Shown piece after piece: positions 49,921 through 60,397 of a stretch of DNA of 64,000 nucleotides (positions are counted from its first letter, which is position 1; each line of letters begins with the position of its first letter). Source of the DNA: Hormiphora californensis (Eukaryota > Ctenophora > Tentaculata > Cydippida > Pleurobrachiidae); contig CM035354.1 in the NCBI GenBank assembly GCA_020137815.1, forward strand, positions 3,383,342 through 3,447,341, given 5' to 3'. Position numbers and translations under genes: made by a program. The notes under the pieces are model-generated. The model did not search any database. It saw nothing but the letters and a program-made list of their open reading frames with translations, and was not told where the DNA came from.

Positions 49921-52900
49921 ACTCTCATCCCCCTTTCCTACCTCTCACTCAATCTCAATCTCGCACACTTCCTAAGTCCTAACATCTGCTTCCAATTTCT
50001 CCACTTATATTACCATGTATTTCTTTTTTACCTCTCATTTTTCCGCTCGAATCATATTGTTATGTGTTCAAACCGCTATTTAATCAAAACGGAGCTGTTG
50101 AAATTATGTTATGCTGATGAAGCTCTGTGTCAGATTTGCACTCGTATTATTTATTCTCCCTCCATCCAATCAATTCAGTTTTTAAGTCTTGTCTCACCAG
50201 TTGCTGGAATTTTTCATCCTGACGTTTACAGTAAGATGATCACACACACTATTTAGTCTCTTCCCATTTATTACTCTATTCCTTTGATACCATTGCCACT
50301 TATTCTCGCCTCGGTGTGAGCTCGATCCCAGTCGATGCACGACTCCGATTTCGCACTTGTGTCTATATCGCCAATCTTTTCCTCTCCCGCTGATGCTCTG
50401 GGGATCTCCCATTTTTTCGTTAGGACCAGTGACCTGACAGCAGTTCCCCAGCAGTTTAAATAGAGTTTTGCCTGCCATCGCCTGCCATTAGCTGTCATTT
50501 TTGACTAACGAGACCCTCCCTTGCTGTCCTATTTCCCTATTTTAAACAGACATTCTCCTCTTGACTCTTATTTCCCCTATTTTAGTCACAACTGTTCTAA
50601 GGATTTTACCATGGCTCTCCCCTACACCCAAGTGGCACTCGGAATCCTTTCTCTCTACGCCCTCGTCACCACTCTACTTGGGTTCTTTGGGAACGCTATC
50701 GTCCTCTACTCCTCCTTCCGATACAACGCAATTCATCTAGACTCTGCCTCTCTAGTGTTTGTCCAAAACCTAGCCCTCGCTGACCTCCTGTATACCGTGA
50801 TCGTCTTGTTTCCCTCCTGCATTACCTACCTTGCTAATGACTATGTGTTGGGGGATGTTTACTGTAAACTAACTGCCCAACTATCCTTCCTCCCTGGATC
50901 TGCCAACTGTCTGCTTGTCCTTACAATCACCTCCTACAAACTGAAGATGTTGATCACACCCCTCCTGACGGTGTCGACCCGTGCTGCTCGTGGGTTCAGT
51001 GTGGGTGTCTGGTTGGTTGCACTCTCCCTTACATTCGTGTCACTCGGCTACAAGTCAACCTCCTCCTTCAACCCTTATGCAGTGAGATGTCAAAGTTCTA
51101 TCTACAGTAACGAAGATGCAGAGACTCTCTTTAAGATTCTCTACGCCATCATTGTTACAGCCCCCATATTCCTCATCACTATACTCAACTGTGTTATCCT
51201 GGTGATAGCGTGCCAAGCCTCGAGGAAACGGATCAGGAAGGGGATTTTAACCGTTGCTGCCCTCTCGGGACTGTTCATTGTTAGTCTGACACCCTTTACA
51301 GTTAGTACCTTTATGAAGGGGGAAGGAGAGACAGTCCCACCATTTCTAGATCTCATCGCTTCACATTGCGTCTTCCTAAACACGTGTGGAAACCCTCTAC
51401 TGTACACTATAACCAATAGACGGTTTGGAAGGTACATCAGAACGGTAACGCTGAAGGGTTGTGGAAGAGGGTGGTGTGCTCCTACGACTGTATTCTCATC
51501 AACACATGGGGCTTCTTCAGACCGTGGGGGTGGCCCTCCCGAGACTACTACAACGAGAGGGTATGTTTCTGGAGGATGTGTTCCTACATTGGTCGTCACC
51601 AAACCTGAGAAGAAAGAGGGAGAAGGAGATAAACCTGATCAATCAACTCCTGCATCGGCCATACAGGATAACTCTGCCGTCTGACAGTTCGAATACTAAT
51701 TGAATTCTTTGTGTCTTGATTATTTCATCTTTTGGTTTGGAAAAATTTACTGTTTTTATGTTGTCAGAATAAATTTAGGACAAAAAGGTTTAGGGGTGAA
51801 AGGTTGTCATCTAATCATGTTTTAATTATCATCCTTTCAGCTCGTCCCTGTCCTATCCCGCGGATAGAGTTCGCTAAACCCAAAAGCGACAGAGCCTTCC
51901 TGCAGCCTAATGAGAAATTGGAGTCCGAGTAAGTTGGTTTGTCTGTTCGACATACGTTCGTACATACATTTCCTGTAATACATTCCCTTCCCTCCGTTCA
52001 CTCTCCTGTCTCCCTCTCTCTCCATCCCCTCGTTAACTCTCTATCTCTAATGTTATACACATTACACAGACCACTCACAAGTTACTAGACTACTCTCCCC
52101 TGGTGTCATAATGCAGCAAATATTCGGCCGATTATTACAAAGATAGAGAGGGATCATTAAGATTGTTAATCGCAAGTAACATTCAACCCTGATCCAGAGA
52201 AATTGACAATGACCATCTCTTGCCAACCAACTAAAATGAAACTTCCTCACTCTCAGTTGTGACAGTGGATATTACAATAATGCTAAGAGGAACGTGTTCT
52301 GTATAACTGGAGAAACTCTGTCTGCTCCCCTACCCGTCTGTAAACGTAAGTAACAATGAAACTCTAAAGTTTTTGCGCTATCCGATAATTCTAACTCCTC
52401 TACAGCTGTCGATTGTCCGCCTCCCACGATACGTTTCGGGAAAGTGCATGGGTTAACGAAGCCTGGTGAACAGCTCAACATAACGTGTGATCCTGGACTA
52501 AAGCTGATTGGGGAGAGTGTGATAACGTGTGTGACAGAAAGACGGTACCGTCCATCTGACCTTCCTACGTGTCAAGGTAATTTGGGAGAAATGCTGGGTT
52601 GGAGGGCCAGGGATCCAACAGAGAGAGAAAGAGAGAGAGAGAGAGAGAAGGGGGTGATAAGTTTAGGACAGCTGCAGCCTGAATACATAATTTCTCTCAC
52701 GTGGCCCAAGACATAATCCTAATTTCTCATATATTCCTAATTTCCCGGAGAAGATTTTGGAAAGTTCTAGACTGGGCGAGAGATTACAATTCTGATAAGG
52801 CTGGATTTAAACAGAAATCATTAAAATACTGAATACACCCAGCGTGTCATTACATATTCACAAACAGATTGCTGCTGCACATGTACATTGTACACGTCAC

Positions 52901-55900
52901 AGCAGCGCCTCTTCTCTCTCTCTCTCTCTTGGAGATTATTGCACAACTGGGTTACATACAAGATACATACAAGATTGGTATAAACGATATGGATATATTC
53001 ACATTCATTTCGTACAGCTTCAAGGTGTACATTGTACACGTACATTCGTCATTCCTAGGTATAATACATGTCGCGTACTACGGATAAATATTGCGTACTA
53101 CGCGTACGGATCTTATTTTGGTAAAAATCTGACGGCTCTCAGAGCATTCCTAAGAAGAATAGAATTACCCTGATGTTTCAAACAGTTTCTAACACCCTGC
53201 TGCCTACTTCCCTGCTGCACTGTGGAATAGTTCCTAGTCCAGGACCAGGGCAGTGATTGGTTAGGACTATGTCTCTTGTTGCTAAACGGGTGCAAAACAT
53301 TCTGATTGTGTCCCTCAGAGAATCTCTGTACAAACTTCTGAGCGAATTGCACGCCCCGAACACTGTTCCCATAACTATCCAAAGGTGGACTCCATAGCGC
53401 TATACCCATTCTATCCGGTATGACGATCGTTATCAGCCCGGATACCCCAGATTTGGCAGGAAGCCCAACATTAAAGGCCCATTCTCCACTGTAATCGTAC
53501 ATGCCACAAGAAAACATGATTGCCAGAACTTGTAGGACTGTTTTCTCGGTGAGGACCTGGTCCCCTGTGAAGACGTTCCGGCCTCCATTTGCAAGGGTAC
53601 CTGAAAATATCATGAAGAGTGTCAGATTTTGGAAGTCTCTCTCGGCCTAGAAGAGCGTTAGAATTTTAGCCTCATCTTCTTGCTCAAGCTTGAGAGTTGA
53701 CTCATTTAACACTGTGACTCATTGTGGCTCAATTAACATTGTGACATGTTCCCTACCTGCCATTACAGCCGCAGTTTTGATGGACGTCTCCACAGAGCAC
53801 ATCTGGAAATACAGCTCCATAGTTTCCTTCAGGTCTACATCCTCCCCCAGACACCCTTTACTCTTTAGATAGTAACCGATGGCATAGTTCCTGTATGGAG
53901 TACTTAGTTACTGATCTACCGAACCATCACAGAGCGCGAAATCAGTTACTGAAACCTACATTATAAGAATCTGAGGGGATCCAAAAAAGGCTAAAAAGGC
54001 CATCGGTACCCTGATTTTGGCCAATGGTTGGACCCCCAATCTTGAACAATTGGATGTGTTATACAGAGTGTCATTTCCTACCTGTGCCCCTTCCCCAGTT
54101 CAGACAGATAGACAGCATTGTTGAAGTGAATCCCTCCTGTAAAGCCCTTCACCATCTCTTGGTACTTGGACATAGCTGCACTAAACCGAGATGACATTGG
54201 CTGCCCTGCCTTGTACAAACTCGCCAGAGAGATAGCCCCCGTGTTTATCAGGGGGTTGTGGGGGATATTGTTTCGACCTGGAATAGAGATATATATTGTG
54301 AACTGGGATATGATGGGTGACAAAAACATTCCTATCACGTATTGTTGAGTAACCCCTTGGCACTCATTACTCAACATGTCTGATGTCACGTACCTAGTGA
54401 GATCTTGTTGAATCCATGACCACTTGGCTCCTTTCCAACAAGAGAATGGACAACATCCTCACCCAACTCATCCAAACAGACCCCATAGAAGAGTGGTTTG
54501 GTCACAGACTGCATCGTGACCATGTCATCACTACACCCACAGTCGTGCATTTGGCCGTCCACTGTACAAATGGCCATGGCCCATGTGTCCGGGGAGTAGA
54601 GGGCAAGGGAGGGGATGTAAGTTGTGACCTGACCACCTCGTTCTTCTTTACATTCCTCAAATATGGCATCCACATTAGAGACTAGGGATTGGAAATCCTC
54701 AACAACAAAGTCTCCTTTTATCGCGGCTAGGACGTGAGGGTTATCCAGGACTATGGATTTGAACTCGGAGGTCGGGATGTTTTGTTTGATGTTACTGTAG
54801 CTGTATCTCCCATCTGGCTTACTGCTGACTGCCTTGATGAAATCTGACGGGAGGTGAGGGGATTAGCAGGGACTAATGAAATCCAGCTGAGATGTCAGTT
54901 GGTAGCGAGATTACCCCGCTCCATTTCACACTTTGGTCAGGAAGAACAAGGAACTTAGTTGATGTGTCAGAAAAGTTTTTCTAGATCATGGCAGGTGCTA
55001 CCAACTAGCTAGCATCACAAATTCAAAGCACAAACCTCTAAACCGAGGATCGATAAGTGGAGAGAGTCCCCTCAGCCTCAAATACTCAATGAACTTGTGA
55101 ACATCCACTGTTTCATTTTCACTTGTATTTGAGTGCAGGAAACTGTTCAGTAGCTGGTCTTGGATCTCACCCTCGACCTTTGTAAGAGCTCTTTGGTACA
55201 CCTCATCTGGGTTCCAGTTCTCCTAGAGAGAGAGAGAGGGAGAGTGGTTAGTGGTTAGTAAGAAGAGGTTTATGGATGTGGTTAAATAGTTAGTTAGTTA
55301 GTCTGTTAACTGCTTGGGAGGTGTTTAGGAAAGAGAAAAGAAAGGATTTAATGCTGGCATCTGAAAGAGATCAGAAAGATTAAAGCACAACATAACATGT
55401 CTCACCTCAGTCACATCTATTGAACTAATTCGCTACAAAAGAAATTGATTTCGGGTTAGCATTTTAGGAATGTTTTAGTGAAGTCAGCTAATAGCAGTAG
55501 ATGAAATCAATGATATGCCTTCAACCTTGGTAACGCTCCCTAGTTACCATGGTAACACTCCCTAGTTACCATGGTAACACTCCCTAGTTACCATGGTAAC
55601 ACTCCCATGCTACCCTTCATTCTCTACAAAATTCATTCTACCTCTGTATTATGTTCACTGGGGTGCTCGTGGGCAGTTTCTGCTGCTGCCTGCTGTACTA
55701 AAGTCCTACTGATCCTGCGAAGTTGGGCTTTCTCCGATTTGGGGGCTGTTTGCTGGGCTGTAGGGGGGACTTCATCCGTGCCCATTTGCCCGCCGTCAGG
55801 GGCGCACGAGCTACAACACAGGGAGTGAAGTTAGAAGGGTAGAGACGAGTAATAAAAAGAGAAAAAAGCTGAAATGCGAGTTGGAATATTTTACAAGAAT

Positions 55901-58900
55901 GGACGAATAACAGTGACAACAAGATGTTATCAAACTGACATAAAGAGAAAGAGTTGCTCTCTTTCTAAGCAATGCTTAGATTGAGAAGGAGAGAGTTGAA
56001 GGTTTGGTCGGTAAGAATAAAGTGGAGAAATATTGTTGACAGGAGAGAAACAACTCTGAATAACTTGAATATGTTGATATTATGAAGTAAATACAGTGAC
56101 AATTCTCTTTACCAACTAATATTACACCTAATATTTTATGCAAAACAATGTTCTTCTGAAAATGAGTATTCACACTTCTTTTAAAAAACTTATTTCAACA
56201 AAAATAGTAACCCCTTGCCCATTTCAGCTGTACCCTGTACCCGGCCAACTATTCCCAACGGGTACATCCTAAACCCGGAAGCCCTGGCGCCCGGTGAGGA
56301 ACTCCAGGTCTCATGCCAAAAAGACTACACCCTTACTGTCGATAAGAGAATACTCTGTATCTCAGATACACTTTTTACTGAGCCAGAAATGCCATCTTGC
56401 AAACGTAAGTAGTTTAGTAGTACAGTTTAGTTTTGTAGATGAATAGAAGAGCAGAGTATGAGACATGATTACACTGGGCTATACAGCGAGAAATAGCTGT
56501 CCTGTTGGACAACATGTTCATTTCGTCCTTCATTTCCTGATTAGTTGCCATAGCAACGACCAACCACCAAGCAAATGAAAATATGCAATATATTACAAAT
56601 CCATTAAATAGTAGGCATCACGTGACCAAAGTCGTAAAATTTGACCAGTAACCAGCAGACAGCAGTCAAGCCACGGAGACAGTGAGATAACAGAAAAAGT
56701 TAGTAACACGTTGGCTTTGACCATCGTGCTGTAAAAGCTACGACAGAGAAAACTATGCTTATATTTGCCTTGCTCGACCCTGTTTCCCTGCGCCCCGGGT
56801 TTGAACAAAACAAGTTATCCAGGAGGGTCCCGGAAGTTGCAGATTAAATTCAATTAATTCACGACCTATAACCTTGTTTTTGTCGTACGCCTGACGTCAC
56901 CCCGCAGGGTGATCCTACCGGATATAATAAGTAATGCCGAATATTTCTCACCTCATATTACCACATCAATAAAGATAAATATTAGAATGCCACGAATTAA
57001 TCCAACTGTTCAGTCCTAACAATAACACCTCTCATTCTCCTTTCCAGCGGTACCATGTGAAAAACCTCTGATAGAGAATGGTGTTGTGACAACTCCAGGA
57101 CCCATTCTACCTGGTACTAGAGTGGAAGTGAACTGTGGAAAGGGTTATCAGCTCACTGGTCCAGGATACCTAGAGTGTGTCTCCAATGTGACATACCATC
57201 ACAATGATACCAAGTGCGCTCCCTCCCAGTGCGGTACGTACCTCCCACAGAATATGTCTGACGGCGCTCCGATCTCGTACACTCAGATCGGGCAGGCGCC
57301 GGCAGACAGCACATAGTAGTAGTCTCCAGCAGCAAATAAAGTACACCCCAAACTACTATGTCCCTCACTAGGGTTTTGTAAAATTTCCCACGGTCATAAC
57401 TCCACTCCCTGATGAGATAGAGACTTGAAATTTGTTTTGTAGGAAGAACTCGACATGATCTCCTCACAAAACAAATTTCAAGTCTCTATCTTATCAGGGG
57501 GTGGAGCTATGGCCGTCTAAAATCCGGTCGCGCGCAGCAAGGGACATAGTAGTTTGGGGGGACCTTTAATAGCTGACCGTACTGAAACTCTCTAGAGCTC
57601 TTTTTCTGTAAAGTTTTCCGAATACTGACGTCTGACCCACCCCGTCCGCAGATGTACCTAAGATACCCCATGGCCGGGGTAACACAACGGTTATGAAACC
57701 AGGGGAAGCATTCAGGGTCGTCTGTGATCTGGGGTACAGACCTGACTGTGATATACCAGTAACATGTATTACAACTGAGAACTTCCAACCATCTAGAGTA
57801 CCATCTTGCATGCGTAAGTGATTTAATGTCCTCTCTCCACCACCTCCCTGTAACTGTATCAATAACTGTATCAATAAAATGGGGGTTCTAATTTCTTAAC
57901 CCCCTATCCTTCTTCGCAGCACAAGAATGCAAGATTCCCGAAATTAGGGATGGAATAGTTACAGGACCCAAACCACTGACTCCTGGAAGTGCTCTAATTA
58001 TCCAGTGTCGAGCAGGTTACACCCTGACCACCACATACCCAACTACTTGTGTGACTCTGGAGCAATATCATCCCACCATCCTGCCTCACTGTGTACCTGG
58101 TTAGTGCTATACCGGGGGCATGTACTACATTGTACTGTCTCTAATTTATATGAAGTTCCCAAACTAGTGAACTAGAAAATAGGATCTGAGATCTTTTACC
58201 CAGGGATCTAACCCTCGATATAATATGTTTCTATTATAGTTCTCGGCCCTAACCCAGTACCCCCTCCTCCAGTTGAGAACTGTACAGTACCCCATGTTAC
58301 CCAGGGGAGGTACACAGGGGACATTCCTGCCAGCGTGGAGCCCGGTACAGAGATCCAATACACCTGTAACTCCCCTTTAGTACCCCTGGTATCCGCTAAA
58401 GTGACATGTTTATCTGGGGCTCACTTTACACCAACCACCCCGCAGTGCGTAGGTAAGTTGGAAAATCCTGGAGTTATTCAGCAGGATATTCGGAGTGGAA
58501 TATAGGATTTTGATTCAATTATTATATGACGAATATAATCGTTCTATTGCAACACAATGACCTGCGACACGAGCGTCACTCAATAACATGACTTTATCCC
58601 TACAGAACCCGGGGCTAGGAGAGAGGAAATATCTCATCTCATCACAGGTATGTTATAGTCTCGTGCTTCTTAGGGAATAACATTACAACATGCAGCACAT
58701 AATAATGAATCTCTAGCATACAATGAGCCCCACATGCCAGACCTTTGTAGTGCTACAAATTAATTGACTGACCACCACCTCTCTCTTCTTCAGAACCCAT
58801 TACGCCTCCAACAATCCATCCTGGAAGTGGAGATGAAGGTGGAAATGGCAACCCCCTGGCTACACTAGTTGGCATACTACTAGCACTAGTTATCATACTG

Positions 58901-59867
58901 GTTATAGTTGTCATTGTCTTTGTGGTCCTCATTCGGGATGATAAATATGTAAGTAGTGCCCGGTACTCGATAGATCAGATCACAATACAGGGGGGTATAG
59001 CAAGCTTTTGCTTGATTATTTCATGCCAATCGAGGGAAGGGGGTTACTTTGTCAGTTCACGCTCCAATGACCAATAGTTGGATTACTACTGTCTACTAAT
59101 GAGAGGGGTATCTTATTGACTGATTATATCCAGTATCATGACACAAAGTTACCCAGCTCGGGATAGCTGTAGAGATTATTAATCTAATCTCCCTCTTCCA
59201 CCCCCAGAAGAAGATGATATTCGGACTGATCGGGACGGCAGCCCCCTACAAACCCATCCCCCGTGATATAGAGGTTGGAGGGAGTGTTACAGCGAAACTA
59301 CGACCAGCACGACCCCCTGCTCCTATAGCCACCAGAAGGGAGAAACCTAAAGAGAGTGCCGGGGCTACTGCAGAGGTTCCCAAACCGAGGAAACTTGATG
59401 TTGATCTGCCGCCAAAAACTGATGAAGCAAAGCGGTTGAAAGTTAGAATAGCCAAGAAAGACGACAAGTTGTACCCAAAGATCTCTTCTTCTGAATCATC
59501 TAGTTCTTCATCAAGTAGTTCCTCCTCATCTTCTTCATCTTCCTCAAGCTCATCTTCCTCCTCCACCACTAAGGGGTCTACATTAGCCAGTAAACTACAG
59601 GCACCCCTCTCCAGCAAAGTATCTTCTCTTACGGCAGTATCTCGTCAAACTGACACTGAACTTTCAACCTTTCCTATTGTGAAACCCAAGCCACCAAGGA
59701 AAAAGGCCGTTGTGAAGCCACTTAGAGCACCAGTCAGTGAGATTAGTGAGAGTGAATTCTCCGTACCGGATGACCACGCGTCCGAAATGAGAAAACTAGG
59801 ACTTGAACCAGATGATTTTGAGCTGAAAATTAGACGCTTCAAACCGACGGGTTTTGATTTCTATTAG
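36847..59867 (+). CDS. 28-CCP single-pass membrane protein
   Basis: 27 plus-strand exons: 36847-37945, 38571-38780, 42600-42773, 43172-43351, 43530-43733, 43993-44169, 44268-44444, 44747-44917, 45116-45295, 45734-45913, 46136-46330, 46488-46658, 46821-46991, 47129-47302, 47624-47818, 48072-48251, 51841-51928, 52257-52345, 52406-52576, 56228-56404, 57048-57233, 57652-57813, 57920-58099, 58240-58452, 58606-58647, 58794-58948 and 59208-59867. They give 1986 aa, all in frame. A short signal peptide (MILVLWILLIKQCSTS) is followed by 28 CCP modules (four Cys and a ...P.C end each). The first six are in one exon; almost all others have one phase-1 exon each, one is split over two exons and one begins in the exon before. 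A membrane helix (LATLVGILLALVIILVIVVI) precedes a ~230-aa Lys/Pro-rich tail with a long poly-Ser run. The overall plan resembles complement receptors, but function is unknown. Glutaminase and a 7TM receptor lie inside its introns. Confidence 0.88.
38074..38212 (+). pseudogene. broken duplicate of CCP exon 2
   Basis: This stretch is about 95% identical to the CCP exon at 38571-38780 from IGVRDL.NVATLNEIPVRDD to ...YAIDLS. It lacks the first Cys codon region, the last third of the module and both splice sites. It is bracketed by two copies of a block of about 100 bp (37961-38073 and 38225-38322) containing TTTGATTTTCTGCTTTTG. A local segmental duplication is the likely origin. It lies in the intron after the first exon, so it is not expected in the mRNA. 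Confidence 0.85.
39545..39640 (+). repeat. (CT)n microsatellite
   Basis: CT tract with one TCTAT and several TTT/CCT interruptions, sense strand of the receptor intron. Confidence 0.95.
41445..41660. repeat. 216-bp near-perfect hairpin
   Basis: Two 86-bp arms (41445-41530 and 41575-41660) are reverse complements with a single visible mismatch (CCGTC against CTGTC) and a 44-bp loop. The sequence around it is repeat-like, so this may be the end or core of a foldback element. Transcribed as part of the receptor intron it would give a long duplex RNA. Confidence 0.85.
42320..42377 (+). repeat. (CT)n microsatellite
   Basis: About 28 CT units then CCCCC, on the sense strand of the receptor intron. 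Confidence 0.95.
43850..43992 (+). repeat. 72-bp tandem duplication reaching a splice acceptor
   Basis: Two diverged copies of a unit starting ATGAATCTT.TA and containing AACC..CCTGTTT.ACAAAAACT.TTTGACT lie next to each other. The second copy runs into the acceptor of the exon at 43993. The intron end has thus been duplicated. Confidence 0.65.
47877..47931 (+). repeat. (CT)n microsatellite, interrupted
   Basis: CT-rich tract with TATCTCATTCTTTCTCG interruption, sense strand, between CCP exons at 47624 and 48072. Confidence 0.9.
48858..49424. mobile_element. 567-bp poly-G-ended element with 8-bp TSD
   Basis: The left end is eight G's followed by TTATCATGGTAACAAATGG. The right end is the complement, ending CATGATTA followed by 13 C's. 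The 8-bp duplication AATTCGAG flanks it at 48850-48857 and 49425-49432. Both ends contain arrays of a short motif (TCACCATTTG / CAAATGGTGA, about 8-10 bp) repeated several times in mirror image. It lies in the receptor intron 48252-51840. No coding capacity. Confidence 0.82.
49864..49925 (+). repeat. (CT)n microsatellite, interrupted
   Basis: CT tract with ACTCTC, TGTCTTT interruptions, sense strand of the receptor intron. Confidence 0.9.
50611..51684 (+). CDS. rhodopsin-like seven-transmembrane receptor, single exon
   Basis: An intronless frame of 357 aa from the ATG at 50611; the same frame is open further upstream but without a Met. Seven hydrophobic segments are visible. Class A signatures: TM1 GN.IVLYSS, TM2 NLALADLLY, a Cys before TM3 (DVYCKLTAQLSF) and a partner Cys in loop 2 (YAVRCQSS). 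TM7 reads CGNPLLYTITN, the NPxxY motif. The usual DRY at the end of TM3 is replaced by SYK, and TM6 lacks CWxP (LFIVSLTPFTVS). The cytoplasmic tail is Gly/Thr/Ser-rich. Ligand unknown. It lies wholly inside the intron 48252-51840 of the 28-CCP gene, same strand, which with its lack of introns suggests a retrocopy or an independently moved receptor. The open frame looks intact. Confidence 0.85.
   Translation: MALPYTQVALGILSLYALVTTLLGFFGNAIVLYSSFRYNAIHLDSASLVFVQNLALADLLYTVIVLFPSCITYLANDYVLGDVYCKLTAQLSFLPGSANCLLVLTITSYKLKMLITPLLTVSTRAARGFSVGVWLVALSLTFVSLGYKSTSSFNPYAVRCQSSIYSNEDAETLFKILYAIIVTAPIFLITILNCVILVIACQASRKRIRKGILTVAALSGLFIVSLTPFTVSTFMKGEGETVPPFLDLIASHCVFLNTCGNPLLYTITNRRFGRYIRTVTLKGCGRGWCAPTTVFSSTHGASSDRGGGPPETTTTRGYVSGGCVPTLVVTKPEKKEGEGDKPDQSTPASAIQDNSAV
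53113..55785 (-). CDS. GLS: glutaminase, kidney/brain type (GLS-like)
   Basis: Seven minus-strand exons: 55642-55785 (first Met seen), 55406-55432, 55036-55222, 54394-54843, 54082-54277, 53757-53890 and 53113-53600 (stop TAA). They join in frame into 541 aa. Mitochondrial glutaminase hydrolyses glutamine to glutamate and ammonia. The N-terminal part matches the EF-hand-like region before the catalytic domain (VHKFIEYLRLRGLSPLIDPRF). The catalytic serine-lysine pair is in MQSVTKPL (Ser near residue 232). Other landmarks: VGKEPSG, NPLINTGAI, NYAIGYYL, AATLANGG-like AGTLANGG, MFSCGMYDYSGEWAFNVGLPAKSGVSG and LDSYGNSVRGVQF. The C-terminal 50 residues are basic and not like vertebrate ankyrin repeats, which appear to be missing. 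An upstream exon with the import signal may exist, since an acceptor-like ttgtag precedes the first Met. The whole gene lies antisense in the intron 52577-56227 of the 28-CCP gene. Confidence 0.92.
55533..55605. repeat. 22-bp palindromic tandem repeat, three copies
   Basis: Three copies of a 22-bp unit containing the palindrome GTTACCATGGTAAC lie in the first glutaminase intron. Each copy can form a small hairpin. Confidence 0.85.
57346..57561. repeat. 216-bp foldback element
   Basis: Inverted ends CCCCAAACTACTATGTCCCT (57346-57365) and the complement at 57540-57561. A second internal inverted pair around TAGAGACTTGAAATTTGTTTTG (about 57417-57440) and its complement (about 57466-57490) surrounds a short centre. 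No clear target duplication. A related sentence (GATAAGATAGAGACCTGAAA) occurs at about 36462. It lies in the receptor intron between exons 57048-57233 and 57652-57813. Confidence 0.7.
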
Positions 59868-60397
59868 CTGTTATTTTATTAATTTTGTTTCAGATATTTG
59901 AGTCGAGAGTACCAGAGCAGAGTGAGAAATGAGAAGGAGAGAAGGAGATAAAAGAGATAGAGTTAGAGAAAGAGAAAGTACCTACGTTCCTGAAGTCAGA
60001 GGGGTTTATTGATTTTGCATTTCATGATATTTAACATGCCTGTTCCAACTGCCAGTGCAGTGCCTTTATTTACTTATTCCAGGCTACATTTAACCCTATA
60101 TTAACTGCTATTATTTTATCGTTTCCTAACCCGTTTCAATTATTGGTTAAGTTGTGTTAGCGTTTATTGCCCATTGGCATTTTAAAGGACCGTTTCTTTT
60201 AAACTGAAACCAAGTAAATGAGTGAGAGGTGAGCGAGGGGTCCTCCCAATTTAAATTGCTGTGGAAGCGGAGAAAAACGAATGTATTTTTCTATGAACCA
60301 CCTGTTTTGTGATGCCATTGCTGTAACTTGAATTTAATTGTTTCCCTACACACCCCAAAACCAAAGTTGTACTCAGATTTTACAAACTCCAAAAACG
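59868..60397. other. convergent 3' region
   Basis: The gap between the stop of the 28-CCP receptor (plus) and the stop of the unknown gene at 60398 (minus), so it holds both 3' UTRs. AATAAA-type signals are seen for the minus gene (complement TTTATT at 60066-60071). No other feature recognised. Confidence 0.5.
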
